NCBI RefSeq assembly: GCF_030655665.1
Contig: NZ_JAUSPQ010000006.1
Coordinates: forward strand, 1 to 64,000
Source of the DNA: Methanocorpusculum sp.
GTDB lineage: Archaea > Halobacteriota > Methanomicrobia > Methanomicrobiales > Methanocorpusculaceae
Direction of reading: 5' to 3'
Length of the DNA stretch: 64,000 nucleotides
Positions within the stretch are counted from its first letter, which is position 1, and each line of letters begins with the position of its first letter. A program made the position numbers and the translations under genes. Below are positions 61,210 to 64,000 of the stretch, piece by piece. The notes beneath the pieces were generated by a model. The model did not search any database. It was given only the letters and a program-made list of their open reading frames with translations, and had not been told where the DNA came from.

Positions 61210-61887
61210 CTACTGCCCCTCATCTCTATTTTTTAATGACGCGAGCGTCAGAATTCCGGCTATCACGCCAATCACTGCCCATATGCCAAAGCCGATGAGT
61301 AATGTCCAGGTCGAATAATACCATATGTCATTTATCAGATGAAGTGAGGTATCATACTGCTGAACGCTGCGATAGACCCAGAAGTACACATATGTCATTC
61401 CTAAACCGGCAATGCCAAGACAGATACCTGATGTTTTTGCAGAAACTGCCTTTTTCGAAGATGCCCCTCTAAGCATAAATGCCGCCGGACAGTAGAGAGG
61501 CGTTAGAATCAGTGAGATGAAGAAGAGATTTAAGGAAAATATGCGCAGAGCTTCTCCAAATGATCGTGGATTTCCGATGAACATCAAGCATACAGATATA
61601 CCGAGAATGAGAACAACTGCCGTTATTATCAGTATGCAGGGAAGTTTTTGCAGCGTGTGCATCCGCAGACCTTGTATAGCCCCGGCAAACGGGATGAGGA
61701 GAAGGGAGACCGCAAATACCGCAAGGAGAGATGTGCCGAAAAGGAATACCGGAGCAAGGCTGCCCGAAATTGCAGGATAATAATATTGCGTGAATAAAAT
61801 ATACAAGAGCCATACTGATACCGGCAAAAAATAGATGAGTGCCATGAAAATAGCACTCCATTGGGTGTGTTGGGTTTGGTCAGTCAT
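61210..61887 (-). CDS. Six-helix membrane protein, array member 1
   Basis: 225 aa with six membrane helices. Segments SLILTPLYCPAAFML and FGIWAVIGVIAGILTLASL parallel LYLILIASPMMTSVIQ and VWVILGIAGGLQLVFGC of the gene at 62803 and PLYFVLILAPLFSLVVPK of the gene at 63447, so the three are distant paralogues. No catalytic motif. Function unknown. Convergent with the VOC gene across 53 bases. Confidence 0.6.
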   Translation of the reverse strand: MTDQTQHTQWSAIFMALIYFLPVSVWLLYILFTQYYYPAISGSLAPVFLFGTSLLAVFAVSLLLIPFAGAIQGLRMHTLQKLPCILIITAVVLILGISVCLMFIGNPRSFGEALRIFSLNLFFISLILTPLYCPAAFMLRGASSKKAVSAKTSGICLGIAGLGMTYVYFWVYRSVQQYDTSLHLINDIWYYSTWTLLIGFGIWAVIGVIAGILTLASLKNRDEGQ

Positions 61888-61959
61888 GGTTCCCGCCGGG
61901 CAGTATAACGTTGATTGTTGATTTCAGGAGGGTTTTCCCCATCGAAATGCCGGACAAAA

Positions 61960-62106
61960 TCACGACATGATCTGGGCAACGAGAAGAACGACACCGGAGG
62001 CAATCACACTCAGGATAAATAAAATACACACGGCAGATACAACGCCTAATACAACACCTAATGCTATTTTCGTAACATCTTTGGAAAACTCTTTATCAAT
62101 CATCAT
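61960..62106 (-). CDS. Small single-helix membrane protein, 48 aa
   Basis: MMIDKEFSKDVTKIALGVVL continuing to LLVAQIMS. A short charged N terminus is followed by a Gly/Val/Ala-rich stretch long enough for one or two membrane helices (about residues 14-46). Found between the membrane-protein array members 61210 and 62349. No clear ribosome site. The opposite-strand frame is less protein-like. No family recognised. Confidence 0.5.
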   Translation of the reverse strand: MMIDKEFSKDVTKIALGVVLGVVSAVCILFILSVIASGVVLLVAQIMS

Positions 62107-62348
62107 GATGTGTTCTCGTACATTTCATTATAGGCCGGTTTTTACACCACCATAACTATACCTTCTTCCTCATCTCTTATCAATACATTGAGCATAGATT
62201 CCAATGTTGAGTATATCTGTTGAACAGGCCCGTGAATAGTGCGGGAAAAAGAAAACAGGTCAACATCTATACGTAACAAATAATTAGGGGGATGATGATA
62301 GAGTCAAGGCGTCTATTTTCCACTCGATCCATTGAAGAGCTAAAAAAG

Positions 62349-62774
62349 TTATGAATACGGGATGCCTGCCTGATAATACTCTCCTTCCCAGTAGAGAATT
62401 CTGTGAATGCAGTATTTTTCCCGGATCTCATCGATTCGTTGTCGAGTCAGAACCTGGACACTATTCAATACAGGGTTATCTGTTCCAGGGTCCGATTTTT
62501 TTATACTGGTATCCCTCGTAAGAAACAACTCCTTTATCTCAGGATATTTTTCGAAATCATCATCAGTAATATTCAATATCGCATATCCGGATTCGTTCCA
62601 TACGTGGTTGATCGGTTTTTCAGGATATGATGAATAGGTTAATATCATTGACTTACTGTCCAAGATCCCGGTGGATTCCACCATAAGAGGGGCAAAAAGT
62701 ATGAACAGTAAGAAAATGAGAACTACCAATAATATATACCCATATTTTTTCGCGTGATTTGGGTCTTTGTTCAT
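62349..62774 (-). CDS. Membrane-anchored protein, unknown
   Basis: 141 aa from ATG 62774 (MNKDPNHAKKYGYILL), preceded by AAGGAT; the frame reaches 62834. One membrane helix at about residues 11-33 (YGYILLVVLIFLLFILFAPL), then a 105-residue external domain with NHVWNESGYAILNITDDDFE and IREKYCIHRILYWEGEYYQ. Follows the gene at 62803 by 28 bases, so probably one transcript. No family recognised. Confidence 0.6.
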   Translation of the reverse strand: MNKDPNHAKKYGYILLVVLIFLLFILFAPLMVESTGILDSKSMILTYSSYPEKPINHVWNESGYAILNITDDDFEKYPEIKELFLTRDTSIKKSDPGTDNPVLNSVQVLTRQRIDEIREKYCIHRILYWEGEYYQAGIPYS

Positions 62775-62802
62775 TGCATTATCCTCCTTCCCTTCAAAAC
62801 GT

Positions 62803-63450
62803 CTACGTGTCATCTTTTTTACATCCGAAAACAAGCTGCAGTCCGCCGGCGATCCCTAGAATAACCCAGACCGCAAAGACCGTGTTTATAAGAACCGTTG
62901 AGATCCACCACGGAACTGTTTGTACGGCTCCTTCGATCACGACATCATTTGCATCTCCCAAAACCGACAGAATGACATAACAGACGAGAAGTACAAAACC
63001 CCAAACGGAAAATGTATACGAGATCCGTTTCATCATTGTTCCGCAGGCAAAGTCTGCCGATACCTTCTGAATCACAGATGTCATCATCGGCGAGGCAATC
63101 AGTATGAGGTACATCAGTGTCAGCCAAACAGGCATCCTAAGTAAAACAGTGAGCTGTGAACCCCCTCCGGCCATAACGGATATGAGCCCTAATCCGATCT
63201 CGCCGATCAACAATAATGCAGTAAATACTGCGAGAAATTCAAAGCGGGATTTGACTGCTCCATCACTATTTCTGTAGCAGAGGATCGTTCCAATGAAAAG
63301 CACTACCGTCAATACGAAAAGACCTGCAGAGAGTATGGATTCGATACCTATATTTGAAAAATTCCAGGCAATAAACGCTCCAAAGATAAATATCGGTAAA
63401 AAATAGATCGGGAAGAGGAGTTTTATGTTTGGGCTCTGTGTCAGGTTCAT
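62803..63450 (-). CDS. Six-helix membrane protein, array member 2
   Basis: 215 aa, six membrane helices. Shares the middle LLRMPVWLTLMYLILIASPM with LRTSMWVTPLYFVLILAPLF of the upstream gene and the pattern SVLGDANDVVIEGAVQTVPW with GISGDAYDVVVVGMPPAYPW, so the two are clear paralogues. The ATG overlaps the upstream stop (ATGA). Function unknown. Confidence 0.65.
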   Translation of the reverse strand: MNLTQSPNIKLLFPIYFLPIFIFGAFIAWNFSNIGIESILSAGLFVLTVVLFIGTILCYRNSDGAVKSRFEFLAVFTALLLIGEIGLGLISVMAGGGSQLTVLLRMPVWLTLMYLILIASPMMTSVIQKVSADFACGTMMKRISYTFSVWGFVLLVCYVILSVLGDANDVVIEGAVQTVPWWISTVLINTVFAVWVILGIAGGLQLVFGCKKDDT

Positions 63451-64000
63451 TTTTCATCACATCCGTTACGCATGCATACATCATTTTCAGATTTTCGACA
63501 CAGCCAAATCATACAGGCTCCGACCGCGAGACCGAAAACGACCCAGATAATGGCGAGGCTCAACATAAATACCGGGGATATATACCAGGGATAAGCAGGA
63601 GGCATGCCAACGACAACAACATCATATGCATCTCCTGATATTCCATAAAACATAGCATAGATCAGATAGAAGAAGCTGAATACGGCAAAACTTTTCGAAA
63701 CTCGCGACAGGATCGTCTGCGGTTTTTGTCCTTCGCAAAATTTCGGGACAACAAGGGAGAAGAGGGGGGCAAGGATCAGGACGAAATAGAGAGGTGTGAC
63801 CCACATCGATGTTCGCAGAAAATTCGTCAGCATTGCCGGAGAAGTGATGGTTCCGTCGATGATATTTGTGAGGCCCATTCCGATGTTGATGACGAGCAAA
63901 AGAGCAAGAGCAATGAAAAGGACCGTGACCCATGTCGTGTTTTCCCTGCCGAGCGTTTTCCTATACGTTAGCACCCCAATCAGGGCTGCGATCGGCAGAA
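63447..64000 (-). CDS. Six-helix membrane protein, array member 3 (partial)
   Basis: At least 175 aa; the frame is still open at the window edge (LPIAALIGVLTYRKTLGREN), so the start lies beyond 64000. Membrane helices at TWVTVLFIALALLLVINIGM, VTPLYFVLILAPLFSLVV, FSFFYLIYAMFYGISGDA and FMLSLAIIWVVFGLAVGACM. Paralogue of the gene at 62803 and coupled to it. Function unknown. Confidence 0.65.
   Translation of the reverse strand, partial: LPIAALIGVLTYRKTLGRENTTWVTVLFIALALLLVINIGMGLTNIIDGTITSPAMLTNFLRTSMWVTPLYFVLILAPLFSLVVPKFCEGQKPQTILSRVSKSFAVFSFFYLIYAMFYGISGDAYDVVVVGMPPAYPWYISPVFMLSLAIIWVVFGLAVGACMIWLCRKSENDVCMRNGCDEK

Overview
The window looks like chromosome of a euryarchaeon, most likely a methanogen of the Methanomicrobiales (Methanocorpusculum-like; the genus is a guess). 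Evidence: the large subunit of the euryarchaeal D-family DNA polymerase (DP2), an archaeal RPA/Rpap pair, archaeal-type GAPDH, two Isf-type iron-sulfur flavoproteins, a CbiZ amidohydrolase, an archaeal dihydropteroate synthase-like protein, and genes preceded either by GGAGG-type ribosome sites or by a TATA box about 30 bases before the ATG (leaderless). There is no rRNA, CRISPR array, transposase or integrase. One tRNA gene (Leu, CAA) is visible.

Layout. 0.4-5.8 kb: RPA/Rpap, a GNAT enzyme and the nadX-nadA-nadC NAD operon, all on the minus strand. 5.9-11.3 kb: an XRE/DUF2975 pair divergent from a ROK kinase, then a two-gene unit of an Nramp-like carrier fused to a LytS-type 5TM domain plus a membrane-tethered LivJ-like binding protein. 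11.3-19.7 kb: CbiZ, DHPS-like, PHP/TruA, two Isf flavoproteins, a His-tailed DMT transporter, NUDIX, a rhomboid-like protein and a HEAT protein. 19.7-25.2 kb: an accessory, partly AT-rich zone with an SF3 primase-helicase, an RHH/zinc-ribbon protein, a pentapeptide-repeat membrane protein and other membrane proteins. 25.46 kb: tRNA-Leu, followed by a 3.8-kb island (MarR, MFS, SOUL, secreted protein) bounded by a 17-base copy of the tRNA 3' end. 29.4-36.3 kb: methyltransferases, cupin, amidohydrolase, TetR and a lone class III nucleotide cyclase. 36.5-36.8 kb: a 318-base imperfect palindrome. 36.8-44.1 kb: a likely operon DUF432-MscS-HEAT-polC, and NfeD-SPFH. 44.3-47.4 kb: three tandem DUF3089 hydrolases. 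47.5-51.9 kb: an MMPL transporter with a secreted heptad-repeat partner and a divergent TetR regulator. 52-61.2 kb: thiC, DMT, methyltransferase, CorA, a mini J-protein, PutP, and a GAPDH / WG-repeat-phosphatase / VOC cluster. 61.2-64 kb: an array of related six-helix membrane proteins running off the window.

The least explained items are (i) the Nramp-5TMR-LYT fusion with its tethered binding protein, (ii) two far-apart copies of a TATA-palindrome-leaderless start cassette encoding MPRxxAKTPL, (iii) the large palindrome at 36.5 kb whose tip hairpins carry compensatory changes, and (iv) the tRNA-Leu island. Family calls come from motif reading only; no searches were run.
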